Part shown: in pieces, positions 1 to 12,285 of the stretch
How positions within the stretch are numbered: position 1 is the first letter of the stretch
Layout of the letters: every line of letters starts with the position of its first letter
Assembly (NCBI GenBank): GCA_035048815.1
Contig: JAUCBN010000035.1
Span: forward strand, 1,004,501 to 1,068,500
Source of the DNA: Abelmoschus esculentus
Taxonomy: Eukaryota; Streptophyta; Magnoliopsida; Malvales; Malvaceae
Direction of reading: 5' to 3'
Length of the DNA stretch: 64,000 bases
Program-made: the position numbers and the translations under genes
Notes under the pieces: generated by a model
What the model saw: only the letters and a program-made list of their open reading frames with translations
Told to the model about the DNA's origin: nothing
Database searches by the model: none

Positions 1-40
1 ATTCTATAATTTTATTTAAATAAAATTTAAATTATAAAAT

Positions 41-834
41 AGGCTTAAGGGTTTAATAAGTCATTAAACTTTTGTAAAAAATTCAATCAAGCCCTTAAAT
101 TTTTTTTACACCCAATAAAGTCCTCAAACTCACTAAAATATTAATTTAACCCTTAAACTGTTGCAAAAAATTAATTAAGCCCTTAAACTTTTATTGCATT
201 CAATTAAACCCTCAAACTCAAAAAAAAAATCGATTTGGCCCTTTGATCAACTATGACCGTTAACTTTATCGTTTTTTTAATTGACACTTGTTGCGACAAG
301 ATAATGCAACTTATCGTTTTTAAGAAATTTTAAATTTAAAAAAAATATTAAAAAAATTTAAAAACTTTATAAAAAATTTGAAAAATTTTAAATTATTTTA
401 AAATATAAAAATATTTTTTATAATTGTAATATTTAATATTTTTATTTTTAATTTTTAATTTTTTAAAAAATATTATTTATTATTTTAAATTAAATTTCAA
501 AATTATTTCTTTATATTTTAAAAATATTTTTTCTCATAATTTTTATATAATTTTAAAAAATAAATATAAAAATTCCTAAAAATGAAAAAGTAGTGTTATT
601 CTGTTGCAACACGTGTTAAAATTTTTTTTAAAAAAAGAGTTAAAATTAACTGTTAAAGTTGGTAAAATGGTCAAATTTTTTTTCTTCAGTCTGAGGGTTT
701 AATTGTGTGTTAAAAAAATTTAAGGGCTGAATTGATTTTTTTTGAGTTTGAGGGCTTATTTGAGTGTAAAAAAAATTTAAGGGCATAATTGATTTTTTTG
801 CAAAAGTTTAAGGGCTTATTACATCTTTAAGCCT
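41..834. mobile_element. 794-bp non-coding element with long terminal inverted repeats
   Basis: The left end (AGGCTTAAGGG...) and right end (...TTTAAGCCT) are inverted copies of one another. The similarity runs inward for roughly 150-200 bp as diverged blocks of the type 'AAGCCCTTAAACTTTTG' and its complement. The element is flanked by ATAAAAT at 34-40 and again at 835-841, a perfect 7-bp target duplication. No open frame is present. This is a non-autonomous DNA transposon (MITE or foldback type); the superfamily is not certain. Confidence 0.7.
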
Positions 835-847
835 ATAAAATATAATA

Positions 848-1600
848 GGCATAAAGATAATTTTAACCTTTAACCTTTATAATTTTTATCGTTTTGGTTC
901 TTTTGGAGGGGATAAATTTAGCTTTTATACTATATTTTTTTGACAAATACCTTATTTTTTCAACTAATATGATGACTGAACCATTAAAAATTTAACGATA
1001 ATGACATGTCATATGCATATGATGATATATTTTAAATGTCATGTCATCTAACCTATCAAATAGAGGGAGAGTATAATTTTGTTCTAATATAAAATATAAA
1101 ACAATTAAAATTCAAATAAAATATTAAAAATTAATTAATTATAAAATAAAAGGTTATTAAACATTCGCAAACCTAACTACAATACAATCAAAATGCTATC
1201 TTAAAAAAATATGAACACAGTTTGAAATTAGTTATTTTTTAAAATAGAATTTTGATTTTATCGTATTTAGGGTTAAAAATGTTTAGTAGCCTTTTATTTT
1301 AGAACTAATTAAGTTTTAATATTTTATTTAATTTTAATTGTTTTACATTTATATTAAAATAAAATTATATTCCATATATATATATATATATTTGATAGAT
1401 TAAACGTCATTTCATTTAAAATATATTATCATATGCATATGGCATGTCATTATCGTTGAAATTTTAACGATCCAATCATCAAACTAGTTAAAAAATAAGT
1501 TATTTATCAAAAAGATATAAATTGACAACTAAATTTATCCAAAAATAAAAATTAAAATGATATAAATTATAAACGTCAAGAATTAAAATTATCTTTATAT
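848..1600. mobile_element. Foldback (long inverted repeat) element, copy 1
   Basis: The two halves are near-complementary: the left end reads CATAAAGATAATTTTAACC and the right end GGTTAAAATTATCTTTAT-like. In between lie mirrored blocks: 'GACCGTTAAAAATTTAACG', 'CATATGCATATG' and 'AAAATATAAAACAATTAAAATT', each with its complement. The same architecture recurs at 11231-11950 and about 19580-20271. No coding capacity is visible. An AT microsatellite (about 1374-1391) lies near the centre-right. Confidence 0.65.
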
Positions 1601-2398
1601 CAATATAATATTTTAATTCAAATAACTCTAAAAATTTGTTCGGCAAAACTCATCAACCATACGGAACTGGGTTCCCTATAATAGATCGGCAAGCAGGCTC
1701 AGGCACCTACGGCAGCATCATTTACTTCGGCAAAACGTGTGTGCGTAGACAACCGAACATTAATTTTCTACGCAGAATGGTTAATGACGTTTAAGGATGA
1801 AGTTATACTTAAATTTAAAAGAGTTGGAAAAAAGGGATGATTTATTTTATATATTAAATCTGTTTTTTTTTGTACAATTCAGATTAAGTATTAAAAAAAT
1901 AAATATATATTTATACGATTTAAAATATTTCAATTTTTTTATTATCAAAAATCAAAAAAGATAGAGGGTCTTTTGCTATACTGTTTTCATCCCAGCTTTT
2001 TGCTTGACCAGAATCATAAACATCTGTTAGTCTCAGTGGCTTCAAAGGGTTGAATCATGAATGTAACTCCGGAACTCGAATATAGATCGTAAAACAGACG
2101 ACGAACATGCTGCCGAATACGTTCAGTTGCAGTATGATTTGCCTTCTGGTGATGATGAATGTAACATTTAATATGAACATAACAGTGTCAAACATCTGCA
2201 TCTTCTTTACAACAGAGTGGAGTAGAGAGTGTAACTGGTGCTCTATTTTTCTTTTATTTTGCCCATGGAGTTAACCCAATAACATATTTCCTTCATTTGA
2301 TGATAATCATTGTTAAAAACGGGTGTGACGAAGAGGTTCGGTTAAAATTTGTCTAAAATTTAGGGGCCAACTTGCTCGACTCGAGTTGGCCCCTAACC
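1601..2398. other. Intergenic, 3' flank of the ATN1-type kinase
   Basis: AT-rich sequence without a credible open frame. The part next to 2398 is probably the kinase 3' UTR and polyadenylation region. No other gene is seen. Confidence 0.5.
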
Positions 2399-4398
2399 TC
2401 AGTGACTGTGAGTGTTCCTGGTCTTCTTGGTAGTGAACAGTTGTCGAAGGAAACCAAACTTACCCTTTGTTCGAGAGGTTAACTCGGTCATGGCTCCGTT
2501 ACTTGTTTCTGCAGTCTTGCTAGTGTTGGATTCGGGCATGGATGGAGGAGGTGTTAGCGTGAAGAGAAATTGATTCAGCATACGCATTATCTGGCTGAAG
2601 CTCGGTCTCATGTTAGGGTCCTCGACCCAGCATGACTGCATGATAAATGCCAGATCAGGGGATATATCCTCTGGAAGGCTAGGTCGTTTGTGCTGCACGA
2701 TCGATTGGCATCAAACTAGTTAGCTATAGGTTAGCTTAAAATGTTATCAAGCATAACAATATGTGAAGTAAAGACTTGCACCTTAAAAGCAGCAGCATAA
2801 GCTGCCTGTAAATTCGACATGCCCTCGAATGGCATACGATTGGTCAACAATTCCCATAAGACGATTCCGAAGCTGTAGACATCAACTTTGTTATTGTAAT
2901 GCTTTTTCTCTCCCTGGCGCAATGTCACCGTGCTATACAACTACAATGATACAGATTGAAAGAATAGAGTGAAACAAGGTCAGATAGATTGTATGCAGCA
3001 GTTATGTCTACTAAAAGAGATTACTTTCAGTTAAACACATCGCAGCCACGAGAAGGCAGAGACAAAAACTGCTTGTATGTCAAAGCTCAAACAGGCATCG
3101 GAGAGGTTAATGAGTACTTTACGACCATTATCCCGGTCAGCTACTAAGTATAACAGTACCAGACGAATGATGATCAATGAATTTATGGCTATTCTATCCA
3201 TACAAAAGACTTAAGGCCACTAAAGAACATTCCCCGACTTACAGGGTGGTCACAACTCATGATATCAAAAACAAAAAGATGCGATTTTCATTGCAAACAA
3301 GTTTCTTTTCTCGTTTGCTAATGCAATAATGGCACGAACCTCAGGGGCCATCCAACGATATGTTCCGGTCTCTGCAGTCATCATCTCTGCCACTGTTTCT
3401 TCCCTTGCAAGACCAAAATCTGCAAGTTTCACAGACCTCTGGTTTGCTGTAAGCAGCAAGTTGTCTGTATTATTAAATTTCCAAGTAAGAACTCAGTCAA
3501 CGGACTCGAGAAATTGATACGGAACTAAGAACAAATGTATTACATCAAAGAAGAAGTATGTTCAAGAAATACCAGGCTTCAGATCCCTATGTATAATCCC
3601 ATTGGCATGCAGACAATCCATGGCTCGAGCAATATCCTGTGCGAAATTCAAAGCCACATGGATGTCCAAAACCTTTGGACGGATGCTAACTAAATACTTC
3701 CGCAGGGACATTCCCGGTAACAGCTCAGTTACTATCGCCATCAGCGGATCCTTACAAGCTCCAAAGAACTGCCAATGCAACAAAACAATAAAAACAACAG
3801 ATTCAATCAATGGAAAAGTCGCATTAGCATTTCAAGCTTCGAACAGTCACCTTAACAAGGTTCTCGTGTTTTACTCGAGACATCATGTTAACCTCGCGAG
3901 CAAAACGACTCTCGAGCGCAGCCCTTTCCTCCGTAGTACTCCCACGGTGAAGAACTTTAATAGCAACGATCCGATCACCATACCTGGAAAAATATTAGAC
4001 TCACACCTATGTAACTAGACAGAAACTCTGGATGCACAATCTAAATCTTTACATATTTCTATCCCCATCATTCGTTTTGTTGTTCATTACACAACAAACA
4101 AGTTAGAATTCCTACAAAATTCGTACGGAAAAAATAACAATGTTCTTCATATATTAATTGTTCCTGTTACATCAACAGAAGCATACATTTTCCGACGGTA
4201 CCACTAAATTACCATCAAGTGTTTTGAGACTGACCTTCCTTCGTAAACTTTGCCGTGAGCTCCTTCTCCGATTTTGGAGCCGATAAATAACAATTTCGGG
4301 TCAATAAGCAAATTTTGATCGATGGTCAACTCTTGAGCAGCCGTTAACGACCCGTTCGAAACGACGACGCTTCTTGTTTCTTCTTCGTTGCAACTCAT
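2399..4398 (-). CDS. ATN1: Raf-like Ser/Thr protein kinase, ATN1 type (356 aa, 6 exons)
   Basis: Exons on the minus strand: 4398-4235, 3983-3851, 3768-3573, 3464-3340, 2940-2782 and 2692-2399. All junctions are GT-AG and in frame, giving 356 residues. The protein is almost only a kinase domain: glycine loop GEGAHGKVYEG (44-54), catalytic Lys64 in VAIK, HRD 159-161, DFG 180-182 and WMAPE ending at 206. A conserved block follows (VDVYSFGIVLWELLTNRMPF) and a short basic tail. This is the layout of Arabidopsis ATN1 and its paralogues, group C Raf-like MAPKKKs, which are soluble kinases with poorly known substrates. All catalytic residues are present, so it should be active. The start codon is the first ATG of the conserved N-terminus. 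The gene stands alone, and a leader region follows upstream. The family assignment is strong; equivalence to ATN1 itself rather than a paralogue is inferred. Confidence 0.9.
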
Positions 4399-5310
4399 AG
4401 CTTTTTTCTCTCTTTTGGTTTCTAAATTATTCCAGAATTCCTCATTTCAACCAAAAAAACTCCCTTTTTATCGATTTCTTCTTCCAATCTTACGCATCAG
4501 CTTCAAAGTTCAAAAATATCGAATCGTAATAATCCCTTCGATTCCTCTTTCTCTCTCCGGAACTAATCATCCAAATCAGCTGCCTCTTATAATCTTCTTT
4601 CTCGGTCTTTTTTCTGGAATTTCGCTTGAGTTCAAAGTTACCGTCTTTAAAGATAATTGCCAAAAAAGGAATGAAACCCCTAGGAAAGGAGAAACAAGAT
4701 GAAGCAAAAGCAACTTACAGTCCAAGCAAAACGATAAAAGGAGAAAAGGTTTAAGCTTTCACTTGAAACAGATCATCTTCAACATATACATATATATATA
4801 TATGTGGGAAGAAATAATCGATTAAAAATGAAAAATGAAGAACTTAAAGAGATGGACTTTGAGGTTGGTTTCCTCTAATATTGAAGGACGAAGTTTTTCC
4901 GATGAAGGATAAATACTGTGCGATTTTTTTCCGGCGAGGGTTTTATTTTTATTTTTAATTAAAGAGAAAATTGGAAATAATAATATAAAATATATAATAG
5001 TAGTAAAAGAAATGGGCAGGGGAAAGGGAAAGGAGGGGAAGTGGTGTTTGGAGAAAAGTGAAGGACGAATTGGAAAAAGACACGTGTGTAGGTTAGCATT
5101 TTTATCGTCAAAGGGTTGTTTTCGTAGCATCAGAGATTTTGACGTGGCTGGTCCAGGATGGAGGCTTCTCTCTGATGGAGTGCTCGTACGGAGAGACAGC
5201 CTCCTTGTCTCGACTCGACTCAGCTCAGCTCAGCTCGGTACTAGTCGGCTTAATTGTCCTTTTTTAGGGTTAATTGATACACATATTCCTAAACTCTGGT
5301 TGTGATCTAA
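4399..5310 (-). promoter_or_regulatory. Leader and promoter region of the ATN1-type kinase
   Basis: Pyrimidine/purine-rich sequence just upstream of the kinase ATG looks like a 5' UTR, possibly with a leader intron. A CACGTG (G-box core) occurs near 5081-5086. The open frames on both strands here are low-complexity and resemble no family. Transcript ends cannot be fixed from sequence alone. Confidence 0.35.
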
Positions 5311-7126
5311 ATTAGTTTTTGAAGTTTGGAATATTTCATTTTTATTCACAAATTATAATTTTTTAAAATTGATTTTTTAATTTTTAAATATTTCAAATTC
5401 ATCCTTATATATTTTAAGGGTTAATTTCTATTTAATTCAAACTATGAATCTTTCATTATATTATGTTAATATAAAAATATATAATTTGAGGTAATTTTCC
5501 ATTTAATTCAAAAGTTCATATTAATTATTTAGAAGTATTTTAAGTTTATATGTATAGACTAAAAATGAATTATCATGATTTTAATATTTTTATTATAATT
5601 TAACTTTATTTATTTTTTATATAACGATATAAATAATTTATATAATAATAAATTTAAACATTAGTTATTTAATTTATTTTTTATTTTGTAATATCATGTT
5701 AAAAACAAAAGTTATATTTCAACAATAATATCAAACATTAAAATACTACGATTATCTTTTTTTTAAATATCTTTTAAAATCAATATCTGATCAGCAAAAG
5801 AGTTTAATGATAAGTCTAAGGTATAGTTATAAGATGAAAAGTCGCAAAACTTTACATGGTAAAGTTATATTTTTATTGATTTTTTTGAGTATTTAAGAAT
5901 TAATATTTATTTTGTAAGTATCAATATTTTATCTTAAACTAAAAATTTATCAAAAAAAATATTAATACTTACAAAATAAATATCAATAGTTAAAATAAAA
6001 CTAAAAAAACAAACAAAAATACTATTAAGATGTCTAACCTTTTAAATTCATAAATAAATTTTAAAAATTATCATCTTTAATTATACTCTATATATATCGT
6101 ACTTATAAGTTATGCTCATCTCAAACAGGAAAAAATATTAAATAAATTTTATTTATCATGTAATTTATGATCCCAGACAATCAGATTAATTCATCGCTTC
6201 TTTATTCAATATAAATTATCATATCTTTTTTATATATAATTAATAATTATTTTAAGATAAACAAATTAAATTAATTATATCACGAATAACGTGGCCCTTA
6301 TCAAGACTAATAGGATTGGACCCACAAATCTTAATCCTCATAGGGTCCCCATAGGCTCTACAACTCTCACCTCTCCCTTTCATCCGTGTGAACCAACAGC
6401 TCCCATGTCACACTCGGGCTCCACATTTGTCTTAACTGCTAATGTCGTTTAACACGTGACAAAAATTATAAATAAATAAATAAATATGACTTTTAGAATT
6501 AATTCATTAATTAATAAGGTCAATCGTAAAGTATACAATGTGTAATTAAGGGGATTACATGTGTAATTATGTAAAATTATTTAACTATTACGCCTTCAAT
6601 TTCCTCCAAAGTTAATGGTCAGTGGCTTAATTAAAACTTTTGAAAAGTTATTGGTTTATATAACAAAAAATATAAAGTTATTGGGCTTGAATCTGTTTAT
6701 TGGTTTCTGACTTCTGACTTAAGAATTAAAAACAAAACAGCACAAGGTTTTGAGGGGAGGGTTAATGCTTATCAACTTGATAAGCGTGCAGTTCATTAAG
6801 AGCTCGGCGGCTTACAAGCTTATACAATCGGCTACATAGCTTTTTCTAAATGAAATTAGAGCTAATTGCAATACATGCCACCAAACTCTAAACTCTATTC
6901 CAAACTGGTCTTTTTGAACTTTTATATACTCTAATTTCATCCCCAAACTTACTTCATTTTAATTTGGTCTCAAAATTTTAAAAGTTTCAATTTCATCCCA
7001 AAATTTTATTCTCAAACCTTTGAACATTCTAATATCATACATGGATTATTAATATATGTTAATCACATATCATGATAACAAAGGTGATACAAAAATTGTT
7101 AATTGTCATGTGAAAATTGGTAGGTA
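5311..7126. other. AT-rich intergenic DNA
   Basis: Mostly AT-rich sequence with phrases of the type 'TTAATTCAAACTATGAA', common in degenerate plant repeats. A slightly GC-richer patch near 6280-6440 has no open frame I recognise. No gene is seen. Confidence 0.4.
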
Positions 7127-7134
7127 TTATGAGA

Positions 7135-7302
7135 CAGGGACGGAGCCAGGATTTGGGGTTAATGGGGACAAAATAAAAATGTTTAGAAGTAAGAGGCAGA
7201 TTCATAAAAAACAATTTTTAAAAGAATTTAAATAAGGGGATAAAAATAAAAAAAATCTTCGGGGAGATTATCCCTCCCTATCCTTTAGTAGCTCCGTTCC
7301 TG
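7135..7302. mobile_element. 168-bp hAT-type MITE with 8-bp TSD
   Basis: The ends are CAGGGACGGAGC (7135-7146) and GCTCCGTTCCTG (7291-7302), a 12-bp inverted repeat with one mismatch. It is flanked by TTATGAGA at 7127-7134 and 7303-7310, a perfect 8-bp target duplication. An 8-bp TSD with CAGGG-type ends is the hAT signature. There is no coding capacity. Confidence 0.85.
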
Positions 7303-7474
7303 TTATGAGATAATATAATTTAAAAATAAAAACAGCACGTTCAAAAGTTTAAGACCAATTTATAACGAAGGATATAACTTTGGGATAAAACTAAAATATA
7401 TATAATAAGAAGAGAAAACTTTAATAAAACATTAATTATTCAAATATATTTTTATATATGATCCTTGAAATACC

Positions 7475-7730
7475 AAAAATTATATCATGAGTAAGTCCTA
7501 CCACGCCATCCATGAGACCAACCATTAAAAATCACTCATCTCATATTTTTTAATGTCATATTTTTCACAAGTGAATCTTCACTTAAAAACTATTTTTAAA
7601 ATAAATTAAAAATAAATATGAGTAAAGATTCACTTATGAAAAATATGACATGAAAAAAATGATATAATATAATTTTTAATGATCGGTCACATAGATCATA
7701 GGAGGAGAGTTAACCATGATATAGTTTCTC
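7475..7730. mobile_element. Palindromic MITE, family M, copy 1
   Basis: The ends AAAATTATATCATGAGTAAG and CCATGATATAGTTTCTC are inverted relatives. Internal mirrored blocks include GTGAATCTTCACTT and AAGATTCACTT. It belongs with the copies at 8240, 22722, 35080 and 45258. No clear target duplication remains. Confidence 0.6.
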
Positions 7731-8239
7731 ATATAATCGTACCATAATTAAGGAGAAATGATTTCCTATAGCATCTCCACACGTGTTGAGTCCACATGGA
7801 TGATGACGTGGATAAATATGTTAGTAGTATAAGTTCCTTTCAATCCTAAAAATAAATATTATGACATAATTTTCTGGTCGCTTCTTCATCCTGGAAGAAC
7901 CAACCAGAAGAAAGGAGAAAGGTTTGAATGTTCAAAGTTTGAAAACACCACCCTAACAACAAACAAAACATTCCAAAACCGTCGGTGTTCGTGTCGGCGG
8001 ACGATGGTGGACGACGTGTCGGCAACGATCGACTGATGTGACCAACAAATCTCCTTTATACGGTCAAACCACGTAAAAAATGAACATACAACTGGTACTT
8101 GTAAATGAGTCTGGCTCGTGGGTCCAAATTGTTCCTCGTGAAAAGTGATGACTTCGGTCCGATTGGGTTAGATTTTTTATAAAAAATTAAATTTAAGTTA
8201 AGTCGGGTTATATATTTTTTAAAAAATAATGTTAGATAG

Positions 8240-8451
8240 GAGAGATTATACGGTGAACCCTGTTCACCACGTCATCCATAGTCCAAGCAATCGGAACCGT
8301 TGATCTTTAGATAATCACCTAATAACTACCCATCAACTAAGTCCATGTAGGAAAGAGGTGATGATTCACTTAGAAAAAAATTAAGATCAACAGTCCTGAT
8401 TGCTTGAGACCATGAATGACGTGGTGAACAGGGTTTACGGTATAATTTTTC
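8240..8451. mobile_element. Palindromic MITE, family M, copy 2, 9-bp TSD
   Basis: The left end GAGAGATTATACGGTGAACC mirrors the right end, which finishes GGTATAATTTTTC. Inner mirrored blocks include CACCACGTCATCCAT with its partner ATGAATGACGTGGTG. It is flanked by GTTAGATAG at 8231-8239 and 8452-8460, a perfect 9-bp target duplication. This points to Mutator-like mobilisation. No coding capacity. Confidence 0.8.
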
Positions 8452-8460
8452 GTTAGATAG

Positions 8461-9776
8461 AGTCAAGTTTAAGTTTAAGGTATTGAATATCCAATTCGAG
8501 ACTAAATATATTATTCTTTTATAAATATTTTAAGGATATTTATAATAATAATGATCTATCTATATTTTTAATAATTAAATCTTTAAAATTATATTTTTTA
8601 TAATTTAGTCTCTAAAATTATTGTTTCGGGTCAAAGTCGGGTTTATGATGTTTATTTTTGAATCGATCGAGTCAAATTTTTAAAAAAAATTTAAAAAGAT
8701 CAGAATCAAATTTTAAAATATCTATATTCGAATCAAATTCAAATGAGAAAAAAAAACCGACACGACATATACCATCTCTACTCTACTCGTGGAATTTGTT
8801 GCGTTAATTATATACTTGAAAATGTAAGACAAAGCCATAGGTGAACAACGTGACTTAAAAATATGTTGACCGACAAAATAAACAACAGTTATAAAAATAA
8901 TCGGATATTAATTTTAATAGTGATTTAAGAAAAAAATAATATATATTATATTAGAATACAATTACATTGCTAAAATTATGACGAAGTATTTTTTTATTAC
9001 TTTACATTTTTATTTATATAAATAATATTATTTAAATTTAAATTATTTAATAAAAATAAATGATTATAAAAATATTACATGTGTACTCTTAATCTATATT
9101 TAGGGTTTTCTTTTTCCTTGTCAGTATATCACATTTTTCGATGTTGATTTTTTAACGACGAGATATTAAAATAAAAATAAAATATAATATTAAGTATTAT
9201 TTTTTAAAAAATAGATAAAATACCAAATAAAATATAATAGTTATCCCTAACACCTTTTGGGCTTTTTATCTCAGAGCCTCTCCTTCCATGAGATTATGGT
9301 ACCAGTTTGTACATATGGGCCCTTATCTTTAAAGACAGGCAAAAGGGGAGACCAATCGATACCAGGATTTATATCTTTTATGAATCATCTTGTTTCAGTG
9401 ATTAAGAAAATAATTATTATTTTCGAAAATCACAGATTTAAAACATTAATATTATAATAAAATGATTGAACGATAAATATTTAATAATTAAGAGTATATT
9501 TTAAAACTAAGTATGTTTGGAAATATGTATAATTTAAAAAAAAAAAAACACTATAAAATCTATTAGGTTTGCAAGTTTGGTCCCATATATTTATTTTTAA
9601 CTCAACTTTAAACTTATCTCTAAATATATAAATTTGTATTTTTGATATTTTATTAATGTATCGAATATAAATCAATCTAGAAATAGAATATTTAACGATA
9701 AGCAACCGGATGAATCTATAACAACAAAGTCAAACTGTGGACCTATGTGTGTCATTAATCATGGAGTAATATATTA
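8461..9776. other. AT-rich intergenic DNA
   Basis: No gene recognised. Around 9386-9515 there is a short dispersed motif block (a 'TTCAGTGATTAAG' region leading to 'GAGTATATTTTAAAAC') with a diverged second copy at about 10287-10415, so it is probably the edge of an old repeat family. Confidence 0.35.
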
Positions 9777-10030
9777 CTCTCCCTGTCCATAAATATTATT
9801 TTTTATTGAATTTTTTGAATTTTTTTTTTATTTTTGACTCTTAATTATTTAAAGTTTATTATTGATAAAAATATAAAAAATATATTTTAAAAACTTCTAA
9901 TCGAGTAGATTTCAGATATATAATTTATAAAATTTAATTATTTAAAATATTTAATATAATTATAGTTAAAGTTTATAAAGTTTAACTTTTAAAAAGTTAA
10001 TAAAAGACATTATTTTTAAGAAGAACGGAG
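9777..10030. mobile_element. Possible Stowaway-like MITE
   Basis: The left end CTCTCCCTGTCCATAAATA and right end, finishing AAGAAGAACGGAG, are roughly complementary. TA lies immediately outside each end (9775-9776 and 10031-10032), as for Tc1/mariner-type MITEs with CTCC(CT)-type ends. The inverted repeats are imperfect, so confidence is moderate. Confidence 0.45.
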
Positions 10031-10032
10031 TA

Positions 10033-11230
10033 ATACTTATTAAATAATTGTTATTCATACCCTAACCTTCGAATTTTGTAGGGTACCCTACAATTTTCCC
10101 AATGGTAGAAATGAAGTGAAAGCAAGACAGAGAATCTTGTTGGGATATGCACACCAGAATCTGCGGACTCATGCTGGTCGTCTCGTCTCAACTTTCAGCT
10201 GCTTGCTTCTTTCGTCGCAAATCAGTTGCATGCCTATCGAAATGGGATGGTCTCGATGGGAAAAAAATTTATCAAAACACGAATAATCTTATTTCAGTGG
10301 TTAAAGAAACAATTGTGGTTTTTAAAAGTTACAAGTTTGGGCATATATAATGTAGTATAGTGATTGAGCGATCAATGTCTAATGGTTGAGAGTATACTCT
10401 AAAACAGATATTTTTGTAATTGATTCAAAAAAATATGATAAAATAATTTTATCAGAAATTAACATGGTTAATCCAAATGATAAGGAATTTAATATCGTTT
10501 AATCAATTATTATATTCGAGACTTTATGCATACATAAAATTTACAAAATAAAATATATATGCAAAATCATGGAATTTGCCCATTTATTTTACTAGTTAAA
10601 CTCTAGAGATTAGTTAATATAATAAATCCTATAAGCTTTTTTTTTTCAAAATAAAATCATAGGGTAGGTAAAAGTAAAACCAAGTTTCAATATCTTTGTC
10701 CCGGAAAGAAACAACATCTCAAATCCCACTTTTCTTTTAAAAATTCATAGACTATAAAATTTTTAATTTTATATTTTTTAGACGGTTGGATAAGGTTAAT
10801 CGAATAAACAAATAAGATTAATATTAATAAATATTAAAAGTTTTTTTAAAAGAAGAAACAACTCCTAATGCTTTTTATTTTCACGTTAAAGATAAGTAAT
10901 TTGGTGTATTTTAATGAAATTTTGGATTCAAACTTTATAGAAGGAAAAAACTACTACTAGAGTAAATAAACCCTAAATTTTAATTTATAACTCAATTTAA
11001 TCATCTATTTATATATTTTTAAAATATTTGTTAATTCTAAAAAAATGTTAATATTACTATTTTTGTTTGAAAATTTGGCTTTTCTAATTATCAAAGTAAC
11101 TTTAACTTTTTTGTAAAGAGGTAAAGCCTTAACCCTACAAGGCTATGTTGTCTTTCAACAACAAAAGCTTTTGAGTTTGAATCTTAATATTTACAAATAT
11201 TATTATAATATTATTCAATTAAAAAATAAA
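10033..11230. other. AT-rich intergenic DNA
   Basis: Contains the second copy of the short dispersed repeat (about 10287-10415). The open frame starting near 10147 has no recognisable homology and I do not call it a gene. Confidence 0.35.
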
Positions 11231-11950
11231 GATATAAAGATAATTTTAACCCTTAACGTTTATAATTTTTTTATCGTTTTGGCCTTTATTATTTTTTGGG
11301 GATAAATTTAATTCTTAATCTATATTTTTTTACAAATAGCTTATTTTTTAACTACCATGATAACTGGACCGTTAAAAATTTAACAATAATGACATGCCAT
11401 ATGCATATAATAATATATTTTAAATAGCATGACATCTAAACTATCAAATACATATATATATAATATAATTTTATTTTAATGTAAAATATAAAACAATTAA
11501 AATTCAAATAAAATATTAAAAAATTAATTAATTCTAAAAATAACATGCTACTAAATATTCTCAACCCTAACTACGATAGAATCAAAATCTTATCTTAAAA
11601 AATTAATTAATTAATTAGAGTGGGGAATGATTAGTAGCTTTTTATTTTAGAATTAATTAATTTTTAATATTTTATTTGAATTTTAATTATTTTATATTTT
11701 ATATTAGAATAAAATTATATTATATATATGTGTTTGATAGGTTAGATGTCATGTCATTTAAAATATATTATTTTATATTCATATGATATGTTATCATCGT
11801 TAAATTTTTAACGGTGCAGTTATCATGATGGTTAAAAATAAACTATTTGTCAAAAATATATAGGTTAAGGGCTAAATTTATCCCAAAAAAGAATAAGAAC
11901 CAAAACGATAAAAATTATAAATGTTAAGTATTAAAATTATCTTTATGCCA
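11231..11950. mobile_element. Foldback element, copy 2
   Basis: Starts GATATAAAGATAATTTTAAC and ends with the complementary TTAAAATTATCTTTATGCC. It has the same internal order as the copy at 848-1600, including GGACCGTTAAAAATTTAAC and its mirror image. It is non-coding and sits about 330 bp from the 3' end of the OVATE gene. Confidence 0.65.
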
Positions 11951-12285
11951 AAAATAAATTATGATCAATTCGAAAGAAAAGTCTAGTTCTAACCGCATCA
12001 AATAATTCTAACCCTAGAAAATCGAACTTGCAAAGAAAATTTAAAATATATTTAATAATCGGTCGTTTATCTCTTAGAATTGCAACCACGACGAAGAGAT
12101 TAGTTATTTGTATCCATGGCATGAACTGCAGGAGGTAGCTAATAGCTATGAGCTCTCAAACCATCTTTAATGTCATGTTTTTTTAGGTTTTCAGTTGTCT
12201 ATTTTGCTGCAAGAACACATTAATTACATGACAAATTATAGAAAAAAGACTAAAACATATATACTCAATAATTTCATATGTATGA

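Noticed and set aside
5012..5305. Plus-strand 97-codon frame upstream of the ATN1-type kinase
   Set aside because: Low-complexity composition in a promoter region and no family resemblance.
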